64,000 nucleotides of DNA from Clostridiales bacterium (GCA_004558115.1 SFDT01000022.1:1-64000), one strand, 5' to 3'. Counted from the first letter of the stretch, positions 16,514-24,968 are shown. The notes: generated from the sequence alone by a model not told the origin. Made by a program: numbers and translations.

Positions 16514-16804
16514 TTAAATAATTAGGGGTTCTTCAGGCATATAGGCAACCTTAACGCCAAAATGCTCAATTTTGTTTTTGTAACTGTTCCCCAAATAATA
16601 AAAGCGCAGACTATCTTTTTCCGGGTCCATAATGCTGCACAGTTTCGCTTGCAGAGACCGGCATTGGGCTGTATCTAACAGACACTCAAAAACCGAACAC
16701 TGGACACGCTGACCGTAATTCACACACTGTTTTGCGATTTGACGCAGCCTTCTCCGGCCTGCTGCGTCCTCTGTATTGACATCATAAGTAATCAGTACCA
16801 GCAT
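16514..16804 (-). CDS. cas2: CRISPR endoribonuclease-like Cas2
   Basis: A 96-residue Cas2, the structural partner of Cas1 in spacer acquisition. It starts MLVLITYDVNTED, with the conserved Asp after the first strand, and has the ferredoxin-like core including QRVQCSVFECLLD. It is the last gene of the cas operon, 9 bp after cas1, and abuts the leader. Length and sequence fit the I-C type. Confidence 0.96.
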   Translation of the reverse strand: MLVLITYDVNTEDAAGRRRLRQIAKQCVNYGQRVQCSVFECLLDTAQCRSLQAKLCSIMDPEKDSLRFYYLGNSYKNKIEHFGVKVAYMPEEPLII

Positions 16805-16813
16805 AGACTCCCT

Positions 16814-17845
16814 TCACTTCCAAAGAAACGGCGGGTATACGTCCAGATCCTCCCTTAAATACCGTGCCAGCAGCAGCGCCTGCATATAAGGAATCATGCC
16901 CCAGGGCAGTTTTTCATTCAAATACGGGTGGGTCAGCATATCTTTTTTCTTTTCCTGCCAGTGTTTCAAAAATTTTTTTCGTCCCTCATCTGTCAGGAAA
17001 ACGGCTCCACTTTCTGCAAATGAAAAGGCAGAGATTTCAATTATCCGGTTATTGATCAACGTCAATACAAACCGGTCAGCCATACTGGGGCGCAGTTCCT
17101 CCATTAGATCCAGCGCAAGAGAACTCCTTCCTGGGCGGTCCCGGTGAAGGAACCCTACATAGGCATCCAGTCCTATGCTCTCCAGCGCGGATGCGCAATC
17201 ATGAGCAAGGAGACTGTATGCAAAAGAGAGCAGAGCGTTGACAGCGTCCATGGGCGGGCGGCGATTTCGACCATGGAAATAGAACATATCCTTCCTGTTC
17301 AGAATCATGTCATCAAAGACATCAAAATAAGCCGCCGCGCCAATCCCCTCCAAACCTCTCAAACTGTCTGGTGAGGTCACCTCCTGAACCTGAGGGAGAA
17401 TGTTTTTGATCTTGCCTGATGCACCAGAGAGCTTTTCTGTATCAACCCGCAGACTATGGTCCCGACGGGTCCGCTCTATGCTCCAGCGAGCATTGTATAG
17501 CTTCCCAAAAATCATTGTCCGCGCGATACGACAGCTTTGCTCCGGGTCATCTGCGACCCGATACTGAGCGCGGCGCAGCAGCACATTCCCACTATTGGCA
17601 CCAGATACTCGGGCAAGGAATCTTCCCCTAGGCGTACAGAATGCAAGGCCAATTCCCCGCTCTGCACAGGCCCCCAGCAGAGCGGGAGACGCGCCCGCAT
17701 AGGAAAAGGTAACGATGCTTTGCAAGGTATGCAGCGGATACCGCGATATAGCTTCCTTTTCTCGATTGGCGACTACATTCTCGCCATCCAGAGACAGATA
17801 AATATCCTCCGATGTGACAAAGAGGGTGTTCAACAAATGTTTCAT
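16814..17845 (-). CDS. cas1: CRISPR integrase Cas1 (type I-C)
   Basis: A 343-residue metal-dependent integrase that inserts spacers. Catalytic residues are seen in LEGIGAAAYF (Glu), LLAHDCASALESIGLDAYVGFLH (His) and RSSLALDLMEELRP (Asp). Its start overlaps the cas4 stop by 4 bp (ATGA), so the adaptation genes are translationally coupled. No damage is visible. Confidence 0.97.
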   Translation of the reverse strand: MKHLLNTLFVTSEDIYLSLDGENVVANREKEAISRYPLHTLQSIVTFSYAGASPALLGACAERGIGLAFCTPRGRFLARVSGANSGNVLLRRAQYRVADDPEQSCRIARTMIFGKLYNARWSIERTRRDHSLRVDTEKLSGASGKIKNILPQVQEVTSPDSLRGLEGIGAAAYFDVFDDMILNRKDMFYFHGRNRRPPMDAVNALLSFAYSLLAHDCASALESIGLDAYVGFLHRDRPGRSSLALDLMEELRPSMADRFVLTLINNRIIEISAFSFAESGAVFLTDEGRKKFLKHWQEKKKDMLTHPYLNEKLPWGMIPYMQALLLARYLREDLDVYPPFLWK

Positions 17846-18504
17846 CGGATTTCCTCCAAGGCGTCTTTAAGATATTCAGACGCTGGCTTTACCCGCATCA
17901 GTCTGGGCAGACACAGGTTCTGCAGTGAACAGGCATTGCAGGCTTTCGTAGGTTTCACTCTGGGCGTATGGTGTTTTTGATACAGGCTGTGCATTTCCAA
18001 AAGGCAGTCCCGCACCTCACGGCGCAGCTCCTCAGTAAACAAAACAGTCGTCCGATGCCGGGTCTCACCATAGTAAAGGGCTCCCTCTGGAATGGTACAA
18101 CACAGCATCTCTTCCAGACACATAGCCTGTCCGCAAAGCTGAAGTTCATCCGCACGGTCCGCTTTAGGCTTCCCGCGCTTATACTCCACTGGATAGGGCC
18201 TCCATGTTCCATTCCGGCCGTGTAGAGAGATCCCGTCAGAATCACGGTGAAACTCTACCACATCACATTGCCCAGATACACCGAGGGTCGGTGAAAAAAT
18301 ATAGATCCCCCGGGTGATGAGCAGATCCCCCCGGCTCTCCTGAAATCCTTTTTCATGGGCATTTTGATGCATCAAAGTGCCGTCTACTGTCCGATAATTA
18401 TCCGCCCACTGGTCCTCAATGTGAATCAGCGCCCACTGACGTCGGCAGAAGCGGAAGTGTTGAATACCGGAGAGCTGGAGGTAGTCCGCCTCATGATAGG
18501 TCAC
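17842..18504 (-). CDS. cas4: CRISPR adaptation exonuclease Cas4
   Basis: A RecB-like nuclease with an iron-sulfur cluster, 220 residues, which trims and orients prespacers for Cas1-Cas2. The first cluster cysteine is in FRFCRRQW near residue 20. The C-terminal trio is in KACNACSLQNLCLP. The nuclease motif is PVEYKRGKPK. It overlaps both cas7 and cas1 by 4 bp. Confidence 0.96.
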   Translation of the reverse strand: MTYHEADYLQLSGIQHFRFCRRQWALIHIEDQWADNYRTVDGTLMHQNAHEKGFQESRGDLLITRGIYIFSPTLGVSGQCDVVEFHRDSDGISLHGRNGTWRPYPVEYKRGKPKADRADELQLCGQAMCLEEMLCCTIPEGALYYGETRHRTTVLFTEELRREVRDCLLEMHSLYQKHHTPRVKPTKACNACSLQNLCLPRLMRVKPASEYLKDALEEIR

Positions 18505-19397
18505 CCCATCCTCGTACAGGTGATACCGGCGGGAAGGGCCGCCTCGTCCACGGTCACCGTGTAGTCCTGATAGGAGCGGGCAGGAGAGGAATTCTCCGTA
18601 TTCCTCCTAATAATCTTCACGCTGTCAAACAACTTATAAGCCGGTGCACAGCCCAGTTCACTGTCATGCTTGAAAACAATCAGCTCCCGCACGGCCATTT
18701 TCCCTCTAGCGGCAGAGTGGTCGTGCTCAAACATGTTCAGGATGGCCTCCCACAAAAGCGCCAGGTCTTCTTCCGAAAAGCCGGTAGTCTTGCGGGCCAG
18801 ATTGGCAGAAACATATCCTTCACAACGGTAAAGGCCATAGGGCACGATGTATTTTCGCCCCATCTCTGTTCCTTTCTTCTCTGCGTCCGCCTCGGTGGTG
18901 ATAGCCACACGGGTAATGGTAACCTCCTGGGGCACTATGGGCTCCACACTGCGGGCAAACCCCATCTGGACAGGACCGCGGACCTGACCACAGTTCAATG
19001 CTGCTTTCACAAATGTGGTCATCACAGCGCCAAAGGTACGAATATCATAGAAATTCGCGCACATCCAATCACGGATTTTTTTGTCCAGTTCCGGGTCTGA
19101 CTTCTTCTTTTCCTTCACATTTTTCTCTGTCACATCCAACTGGGCAAAGGCTTCTGCGTCACTGCGATTCAACGGGACGCCGTCTTTTACATAGATGCGG
19201 TAACCGGTGGCGTCCTCTTTGGCTGTCTCCACATAGTTGCGGATCTTCCGTTTCAGGCATACATCTGTAACAATGCCGAGACCGGTCTCTGGGTCTACCC
19301 GAGGCATATTGCCCGCATCGGGGTCGCCATTGGGGTTACCGTTCTCCACGTCGAACAAGATGACGAATTCATAACGATTCTTGATAGGCTCAGACAT
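18501..19397 (-). CDS. cas7: Type I-C Cascade backbone Cas7 (Csd2)
   Basis: A 298-residue subunit that polymerises along the crRNA. It starts MSEPIKNRYEFVILFDVENGNPNGDPD, cut here to its key piece FDVENGNPNGDPD, the signature of Csd2. ATG 19397 sits behind AAAAAGGAGGAG; the longer upstream frame lacks a ribosome site. It overlaps the end of cas8c by 8 bp and cas4 by 4 bp. Confidence 0.95.
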   Translation of the reverse strand: MSEPIKNRYEFVILFDVENGNPNGDPDAGNMPRVDPETGLGIVTDVCLKRKIRNYVETAKEDATGYRIYVKDGVPLNRSDAEAFAQLDVTEKNVKEKKKSDPELDKKIRDWMCANFYDIRTFGAVMTTFVKAALNCGQVRGPVQMGFARSVEPIVPQEVTITRVAITTEADAEKKGTEMGRKYIVPYGLYRCEGYVSANLARKTTGFSEEDLALLWEAILNMFEHDHSAARGKMAVRELIVFKHDSELGCAPAYKLFDSVKIIRRNTENSSPARSYQDYTVTVDEAALPAGITCTRMG

Positions 19398-21132
19398 GAC
19401 CGTTCTCCTCCTTTTTCTCATACCGTTTTTGTGTCTGGTGATAATAACCAAGCTGGAAGGATCCCTGCTGGGGCAGACTTAGGCGAGTCGGATATTCCTG
19501 GTCAAGAATGTCCATCAGTTCCATGAGTTGCTTATTAAAGAAAATCTTTTTGCCTGTATCCAGTTTTCGCAGATGCTTTTGGGCAAGATCCACCAAAAGC
19601 GGGAAAATACGGCTGGGTGTTGAAGATGCAGCATTAAAGTATTTATCCTTGATTGTAGCGTTAATAGTGGGGTTTGCCGCGGATTGGATTGCTTCCAACA
19701 CAGAAAAGAGCCGCCCCAGCGTATAGGCGGGATCCGTACATTTCGGATTAAGCGACACGGTCAAGACCTCCTTCGGAACTTCCTGATGGGTATTTTTTAG
19801 ATAATACGCTTTAATGATAGCGGCACGGCCCCGGGTAATCATATGATCAGCCCGGATGCGGAGAATCGTTCCATTCAAGAGCGTGGCGGGGTACCGGGCA
19901 TCCAGAAGAATGGAACGAAGCATCTCTCCTGCCATGCCAGGGGAAGCGGACTTGTCCCGGGCGTTCTGATTCACCGTCTCCCCCAACAACTTCCACAGCG
20001 GAAGCGTGTCAAATTTGTCATAAGAGGGTTTTTCGATCTCCAGCCGATCATAGTGGGCTTGGACATTTTGCAGGAACGCGCCGAAGGAATCCTGCAGGAA
20101 AAAGCGAACAGACAACCGGGCAGCGTTAGGAGCCAGCCCCAGGATATAAAAAGTCCTGTTTGGATCCAGCAGCGTTTTGTCAAACTGGATGGATTGGCCT
20201 TTCAGAAGATCACGCACCATACCCCTCAAGTCATGATCCGTATAAGCCGATTGAGCCCCGAGAGCAAACATACCAAAAGCCGATTGGTAGACAGGATCGC
20301 CTCCCTCTGCCCAGTATATCACTGTCGTGTCACCGATACGGCTCACATACTCCCGGTCAGACAACAAATGGTTTAGGGCTGTCGTATAGGCAAAGGCCGC
20401 ATACTTACCGGTGGGTGCGTTGAGATTTTGCTCCTTCCCGTAAGAGCAGAATGCGGGGGCATTAAAAGATACCAAAGCAGCACCGCTGGATTGGGCACCT
20501 TGCACGCCTTTGATGGCGGGATGAGTAGCCTCCACCAGCCCCTCTTTCCCAGTCACCAGACAGACCATCCGGGGACCGTCTTCAGCTTCGTCGTAGTATG
20601 CCTGCCAAGCAGACTGAACTGTGGGATCCTCATGGACGAATATGTCATGATATCGAAAGACAAGGTTCGCGCCAGACTGGACTGCTTCATACACATCCTG
20701 AAGCGCCGGATGCGCGGCAGCTTCCTCCGGTTTCCAGGTTCGGAAGAAAGCCGAAACCGCCTGTGCCGCTTTGGAATCAACTCCGGATAGCAGCCGTTCA
20801 TGCAGTGCCTTACTTGCGGCAAAACACTCCAGCGCCCGCTTGGGATTGCCCTTGCCGTCTATGCCGAAAATGTAGCTGGAGTTGTCACACAGAAAGTTAG
20901 CCGCAATGCCAACTGTTCGCTTGACAGTTGCTGGCAGCTCCATGAACTGTGGGGCAAGGATTGTTTTTTTCCCTTTGACCTGCTCCGTTTGGACAGATAC
21001 TGTGCGGAGCAGCTGTCCTTTTTCATCCAGATAGAGGGCATAGGAGGCTTTTCCCTGGCTCCAGCCAGGTCTTGAAATCTTTCCCTGCGCAGCAAGATCC
21101 TCATAATGTCGGACTAAAGCCTGCAAAATCAT
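19390..21132 (-). CDS. cas8c: Type I-C large subunit Cas8c (Csd1)
   Basis: A 580-residue large subunit of the I-C Cascade, responsible for PAM recognition and Cas3 recruitment. The N-terminus MILQALVRHYEDL and the internal TVIYWAEGGDPVY and FYILGLAPNAARLSVRFF segments match the Csd1 family. An alternative internal start giving a separate Cas11c is known in I-C systems and may exist near the C-terminal third, but I cannot place it. It overlaps cas5 by 4 bp and cas7 by 8 bp. Confidence 0.95.
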   Translation of the reverse strand: MILQALVRHYEDLAAQGKISRPGWSQGKASYALYLDEKGQLLRTVSVQTEQVKGKKTILAPQFMELPATVKRTVGIAANFLCDNSSYIFGIDGKGNPKRALECFAASKALHERLLSGVDSKAAQAVSAFFRTWKPEEAAAHPALQDVYEAVQSGANLVFRYHDIFVHEDPTVQSAWQAYYDEAEDGPRMVCLVTGKEGLVEATHPAIKGVQGAQSSGAALVSFNAPAFCSYGKEQNLNAPTGKYAAFAYTTALNHLLSDREYVSRIGDTTVIYWAEGGDPVYQSAFGMFALGAQSAYTDHDLRGMVRDLLKGQSIQFDKTLLDPNRTFYILGLAPNAARLSVRFFLQDSFGAFLQNVQAHYDRLEIEKPSYDKFDTLPLWKLLGETVNQNARDKSASPGMAGEMLRSILLDARYPATLLNGTILRIRADHMITRGRAAIIKAYYLKNTHQEVPKEVLTVSLNPKCTDPAYTLGRLFSVLEAIQSAANPTINATIKDKYFNAASSTPSRIFPLLVDLAQKHLRKLDTGKKIFFNKQLMELMDILDQEYPTRLSLPQQGSFQLGYYHQTQKRYEKKEENGHV

Positions 21133-21794
21133 CCGATCACCTCCCCACTGTCACGGGGTGGAACCTCCAGCACGCCGTTCCGCAGGATTGCCCGAAAGAA
21201 CAGGGGACGGATGTTTTCCGGGTCTGCGTAATCCATATCATAGAGCATATAGCCCAGGTCTTTTTCCCCTCTCAGTTCCTCTGGACAGTCCGGAATGGAT
21301 TCACAAGGGGTGAAATTCGCCGGGAATTCCCGACATCCAAAGCAGGGTTGATGATAAAACTGCCCTTTTTGAAGCCGCCGTTTTACAATGTCCTGGAACT
21401 TGCCTGCATTGTCACCGGGAGCAGCCTTTTCCGGCAAAATGTCAAAATGGGCCTCAATAACATATCGCACACCCCGGAGCAGCAGCGAAGCCCTCTGCTG
21501 AATATCATCGGACGTTACCAGATACAGTTCTCCACTGCCCCGCTCCATGACCGTTTTGGCAGTACGGGCACTGACTGTGGATTTGACCTCATTGCGGCGC
21601 AGATTGGTAAACCGGATGGGTGTCAGAACGTGGATACGGTCAATAATCCATCTCAAACCAGGGTGCCAATATATGCTCTCAATCAACCCCCGTGCAGCGG
21701 ACGGTGTCATGATGTCATAACTGACACGTTCTACTTTCATCTCCGGTCGAGTAAAGCAGGCATAGTCTCCCCAGACTTCTATACAGATGGACAC
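21129..21794 (-). CDS. cas5: Type I-C crRNA-processing nuclease Cas5 (Csd5)
   Basis: In type I-C Cas5 replaces Cas6 and cleaves the repeat. The protein begins MSICIEVWGDYACFTRPEMK in the chosen frame and has the conserved VERVSYDIMTPSAARGLIE segment. I place the start at GTG 21794 because AAAGGAGT is 7 nt upstream and homologues begin just before EVWGDYA. The frame stays open to 21869 but those residues are not conserved. About 221 residues, the usual size. It is separated from cas3 by 115 bp, the largest gap in the operon. Confidence 0.93.
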   Translation of the reverse strand: MSICIEVWGDYACFTRPEMKVERVSYDIMTPSAARGLIESIYWHPGLRWIIDRIHVLTPIRFTNLRRNEVKSTVSARTAKTVMERGSGELYLVTSDDIQQRASLLLRGVRYVIEAHFDILPEKAAPGDNAGKFQDIVKRRLQKGQFYHQPCFGCREFPANFTPCESIPDCPEELRGEKDLGYMLYDMDYADPENIRPLFFRAILRNGVLEVPPRDSGEVIG

Positions 21795-21909
21795 AATTTC
21801 AACTCCTTTCCAATGGTTTTGTATATTGGGTTGCAACAGCATGATGGATGTACGGGTGTCCTTACGCAAAGGCAGGTGAATCTATAGATGCAACAGCGAA
21901 AAGTCTTTA

Positions 21910-24084
21910 TCATATAAACAGTGCATTCCCATTGTCGATATGCAGAGATAGCCCTGTTGCTTTAGAATAGAGAGACAAATCCGTCAAAATCGCACTGCCA
22001 TCTTCCAGAAGCTCCAACGCCCCCGCCTCATCCAACGACTGGAAATGCTGTTGGTAAACGGATACACTGTACTGGCCCAGCTGCCGGAACAGATCTTTGG
22101 AAAGTTCCCCCTGCCGCAGTCGGTCAGTTAACGCTTTCCCGCCATCCATAGGAATATAAACAGTGTGCGTATCGTCTCCGATCAACCTGAATCGCTCTGC
22201 CACCGTTTTGAAGGGAAAATCGCCTTCCTGAATCCGCGGGAGAATACCTTTTTGATCTTGGGCCTTTTTTCCTGTCAGGTCAAAAAGCTCTGAGAAATAG
22301 CAAGAAATGGTCTCCTGGCTTGCCGGGTCTCCATGCTGTTCCAAGGCAGTTTGTTCGGCCTTGATAGCGGTGTCAAACAGCGGCGGAGATGCTTCTTCCG
22401 ATTGGAAAATCGCAACAATGCTCTCCCCAGCCGGTCGTTTTCCCTCCCGGTTGCAGCGTCCAGCGGCCTGCAGGATCGAATCCAGGCCGGCTTCCTCCCG
22501 CAGAACAGCAGGAAAGTCCACGTCCACTCCAGCTTCGATTAGTGACGTGGAGACCACCCGGCAGGGCTGTCCGTCTTTTAGCCGCTGCCGCACCTCTGCC
22601 AGCACCCGTTTCCGGTGAAACGGCGTCATCAATGTGGATAAGTGGAACGCACCTTCCCCAATAAGACCGCTGTACACAGTTTGTGCCGCTTTCCGGCTGT
22701 TGACGATACACAGAATCTGCAACTCTCGATTCATCCGGTCCGTTACATCTGTCCAACTCAGTTTTCCGCTCATTTTGACTGTCACCCGCCGGAATTTTTC
22801 GCTGCTCATGACCGGCTCCGGGCACAATTCAGAGATGGAAACACCTGGAAGAAACTCCCGGAACAACGGCGCCAAAGCTGGTTGGGTAGCGGTACATAGC
22901 ACAGCGGAAACACCATAATGTGCCACCAATTGTGCGATAGACGAAACGCATGGACGCAGATATCCAAGAGGCAGCATCTGTGCCTCGTCAAAAATGATGA
23001 CGCTGTCTGCGATATTATGGAGCTTTCTGCACTTTGAGGAGCGGTTAGAATAGAGGGATTCAAAAAACTGGACCGCTGTTGTCACGATCACGGGCATGTC
23101 CCAGTTTTCGGCAGAACGCATCAACTTTGCGGCATCTGGTGTGATTTCTTCGTTTGCCTCCGTATCATACAGTATGTTGGAATGATGCTCCAGTACGTTC
23201 TCAGATCCCAGAATTTTTTGAAAAATACCGGCAGTCTGTTCAATGATCGATGTATAAGGAATCACATAGATGACGCGCCGCAGGCCATGCTCTCGAGCAT
23301 GGCGTAAAGCGAAAGCCAGGGATGCCACTGTCTTACCGCCTCCGGTAGGGACCGTCAGTGTGAATACTCCCTGTTTCTGCATGCTTCCTTGGTCAAGGCA
23401 TTGTTCCAGAACCTGACAGCGAAGTTTGTTCAGATCTCCCTTTGGCGGAAACCAGGCAGATATATACTGATCTAACTGACTGCATAACTTCCGAAAGTCA
23501 GCCGTTCTTCCGCGAGGCGGCGCAGCGCCCTCCATAAACCGCTCTGTATCCAGATAGTCTGCATCTACCAGACAAGAGTACAGCATCCGTGTAAAAAAGT
23601 CTGCTGAAAGCGGATCTCTGCCGATAAAGGAAGGTAAAGAAGCGTCCGGCAGAGAAATCTCCGCAGCCCACGCAGAATATGATTCCAGCTTCCCACATGC
23701 AGCTCGATTCATACGCCCCCAGAATGTAGGGGAATCCGGATTATCTCCGCGCCCTCCGCCGTCCGGCAGACCGCCATGATGTCCTGCAACACAGAATGCG
23801 GCGCAGGCCTGTCCCTTCTTCCAGCATTCAAAGGCCCCTGCAGTGGCATGATCTACTTTCGCACCATTGCGGAGCAGCCTTTTTTGAAAGGCATCCGAAT
23901 ACTTTCCGATGTCATGGGTCAATCCCATAAGTTGTCCCTGCTCTTCCGCTCCAAACGCAGCGGCAAAATGGCGGGACAAAGAGGCAGTTCCTTCCAAATG
24001 TTCGATAACCGTCTGTTCCCGATGATCTTCTGAAATATGTGCAAGATAGGCTATTTGTAATTCCTCCCCCCATTGAAACGTCAT
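21910..24084 (-). CDS. cas3: CRISPR helicase-nuclease Cas3 (HD plus DExD/H)
   Basis: A 724-residue effector nuclease-helicase. The HD nuclease domain has H28, THDIGK (His57-Asp58) and AGHHGG near 100. The helicase has Walker A PTGGGKT at 246-252, DEAQ at 366-369, TATQPAL and the motif VI region QAAGRCNREGK. All catalytic motifs are intact, so the system looks functional. ATG 24084 has no clear ribosome site. GGGGGGAGGAA lies inside the frame and could serve a non-ATG start near IAYLAHISED, where homologues begin. First gene of the operon, in an AT-rich setting at the right end of element B. Confidence 0.95.
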   Translation of the reverse strand: MTFQWGEELQIAYLAHISEDHREQTVIEHLEGTASLSRHFAAAFGAEEQGQLMGLTHDIGKYSDAFQKRLLRNGAKVDHATAGAFECWKKGQACAAFCVAGHHGGLPDGGGRGDNPDSPTFWGRMNRAACGKLESYSAWAAEISLPDASLPSFIGRDPLSADFFTRMLYSCLVDADYLDTERFMEGAAPPRGRTADFRKLCSQLDQYISAWFPPKGDLNKLRCQVLEQCLDQGSMQKQGVFTLTVPTGGGKTVASLAFALRHAREHGLRRVIYVIPYTSIIEQTAGIFQKILGSENVLEHHSNILYDTEANEEITPDAAKLMRSAENWDMPVIVTTAVQFFESLYSNRSSKCRKLHNIADSVIIFDEAQMLPLGYLRPCVSSIAQLVAHYGVSAVLCTATQPALAPLFREFLPGVSISELCPEPVMSSEKFRRVTVKMSGKLSWTDVTDRMNRELQILCIVNSRKAAQTVYSGLIGEGAFHLSTLMTPFHRKRVLAEVRQRLKDGQPCRVVSTSLIEAGVDVDFPAVLREEAGLDSILQAAGRCNREGKRPAGESIVAIFQSEEASPPLFDTAIKAEQTALEQHGDPASQETISCYFSELFDLTGKKAQDQKGILPRIQEGDFPFKTVAERFRLIGDDTHTVYIPMDGGKALTDRLRQGELSKDLFRQLGQYSVSVYQQHFQSLDEAGALELLEDGSAILTDLSLYSKATGLSLHIDNGNALFI

Positions 24085-24323
24085 TCTGCTGCGGCATGGT
24101 ATTTCTTGTCCATATATAAAATATCATATTTTACCAAAATAATCCATATGCTGTATAAGATATTTTTATGAGGACAAGCATATGATCAGCATCACCACAT
24201 ACTCAAAATGTCATTTTGCCTCTGCCGAGCCTGACATCAAAAAGATGCATATAGTTGACATTTCTCATGCTCTCAGCATATTTTGTCGGGCAAATGGGTG
24301 GAGTATGTTGTTCTTGCAAGGTC
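24085..24323. other. Gene-free right end of element B
   Basis: AT-rich stretch holding the presumed cas operon promoter on the minus strand (not confidently placed) and a fair plus-strand promoter pointing at attR. That promoter has TTGACA at 24255-24260 and TATTTT at 24279-24284, spacer 18. It also holds the TTGTTCTT arm at 24308-24315. Frames crossing into cotJC sequence here are accidental. Confidence 0.5.
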
Positions 24324-24331
24324 GCAGCAGA
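24324..24331 (+). other. attR core of the cotJC-interrupting element
   Basis: GCAGCAGA, direct repeat of 10174-10181. Its last two bases are the first two of the GAG codon (24330-24332) that restores CotJC Glu136. Confidence 0.85.
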
Positions 24332-24521
24332 GCAAAAGGCGCGCGTTACCTACGACAACATTCTCCGCCTGTCCGATGACCCGGATGTCAACGACGCCAT
24401 CCGCTTTCTGCGGGCACGGGAAGTGGTCCACTTCCAGCGCTTCGGCGAGGGGCTGCGCCTGGCCCGCGACAAGCTGGATGAGAAAAACGTGTACTTCATG
24501 AACCCGTCCTTCGACAAATGA
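24330..24521 (+). pseudogene. cotJC: cotJC 3' part (displaced)
   Basis: Encodes the last 63 residues of CotJC: EQKARVTYDNILRLSDDPDV at the junction, then the metal-ligand motif EVVHFQRFGE (His169 in the rejoined numbering) and the end MNPSFDK. Glu136 to His169 is 33 residues, the same as Glu148 to His181 of Mn-catalase. It has no start or ribosome site of its own. Joined to 9775-10179 it gives a 198-residue protein, the usual CotJC length. The sequence shows no decay, suggesting selection is still acting on it. Confidence 0.94.
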
Positions 24522-24532
24522 AGCGCAAAAGC

Positions 24533-24563
24533 GCCCGGAGCCAAAGGCTCCGGGCATGCTTTT
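24533..24563 (+). terminator. Terminator of the cotJ operon
   Basis: GCCCGGAGCC, loop AAA, GGCTCCGGGC, then ATGC and TTTTT. It also lies at the end of the convergent mutT. Confidence 0.85.
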
Positions 24564-24584
24564 TCCTCCGATAGGGACAGGCTC

Positions 24585-24968
24585 TTACCAGTGTGCTTCC
24601 AGCCTTTCCAAAAAGACCCTGTCCGCCGGGCAGAAGGGATAGTCCTTCGCCTCCGCCGGGGTCATCCAGCGGATGTCCGCGTGCTCCAGCTTCCGGGGTT
24701 CTCCCGCCGTGATGGCGGCGGAGAGCAGCGTCAGGTGGACCGTCACATCCGGGTAGCGGTACGTCACCTCCGTGACGGGCTCCCCCACGGCCAGCTCCAC
24801 CCCCAGCTCCTCCCGGAGCTCCCGGGCCAGGGCCTGGGCCTTTGTCTCCCCCGGCTCCACCTTGCCGCCGGCGAACTCCCACTGGAGCCCCCGGGCCTTA
24901 TGGGCCGGCCGCTGGCAGGCCAGGAACGTATTCCCCCGGCGGATAAGGGCCGCCACCACTTCCATCAT
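24585..24968 (-). CDS. mutT: MutT-like Nudix hydrolase (8-oxo-dGTP diphosphatase)
   Basis: A 127-residue Nudix enzyme that likely hydrolyses oxidised dGTP to prevent mutation. The Nudix box is complete: GGKVEPGE followed by ARELREELGV. Substrate preference is inferred from similarity to MutT. The start is ATG 24968 with AAGGAG 7 nt upstream; it overlaps the stop of the upstream hydrolase by 4 bp, giving a two-gene operon. The longer open frame upstream is out-of-phase hydrolase sequence. Confidence 0.88.
   Translation of the reverse strand: MMEVVAALIRRGNTFLACQRPAHKARGLQWEFAGGKVEPGETKAQALARELREELGVELAVGEPVTEVTYRYPDVTVHLTLLSAAITAGEPRKLEHADIRWMTPAEAKDYPFCPADRVFLERLEAHW

Larger units (their letters stand above)
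14947..24323. mobile_element. Element B: CRISPR-Cas cassette in cotJC
   Basis: A 9,377-bp unit holding only the type I-C CRISPR array and cas operon, with clearly lower GC than element A or the host and no recombinase. In-silico joining of its ends puts TTGTTCTT (24308-24315) and AAGAACAA (14968-14975) as inverted arms 29 bp apart, centred on the G of the core's GA. It looks like a cassette mobilised in trans by element A's recombinase, or an element that lost its own. Confidence 0.65.

Noticed and set aside
24085..24092. A fourth GCAGCAGA, in inverted orientation, just before the cas3 start
   Set aside because: No element boundary or dyad coincides with it, and an 8-mer of this composition is expected a few times by chance in 64 kb.
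10168..24323. 9-bp inverted match between GACCTTGCA (10168-10176) and TGCAAGGTC (24315-24323) as element terminal repeats
   Set aside because: The left copy is host cotJC sequence, so it cannot be an element end; probably chance.
24182..24379. Plus-strand frame crossing the right element boundary
   Set aside because: It spans element and host DNA out of phase with cotJC and has no ribosome site; accidental.
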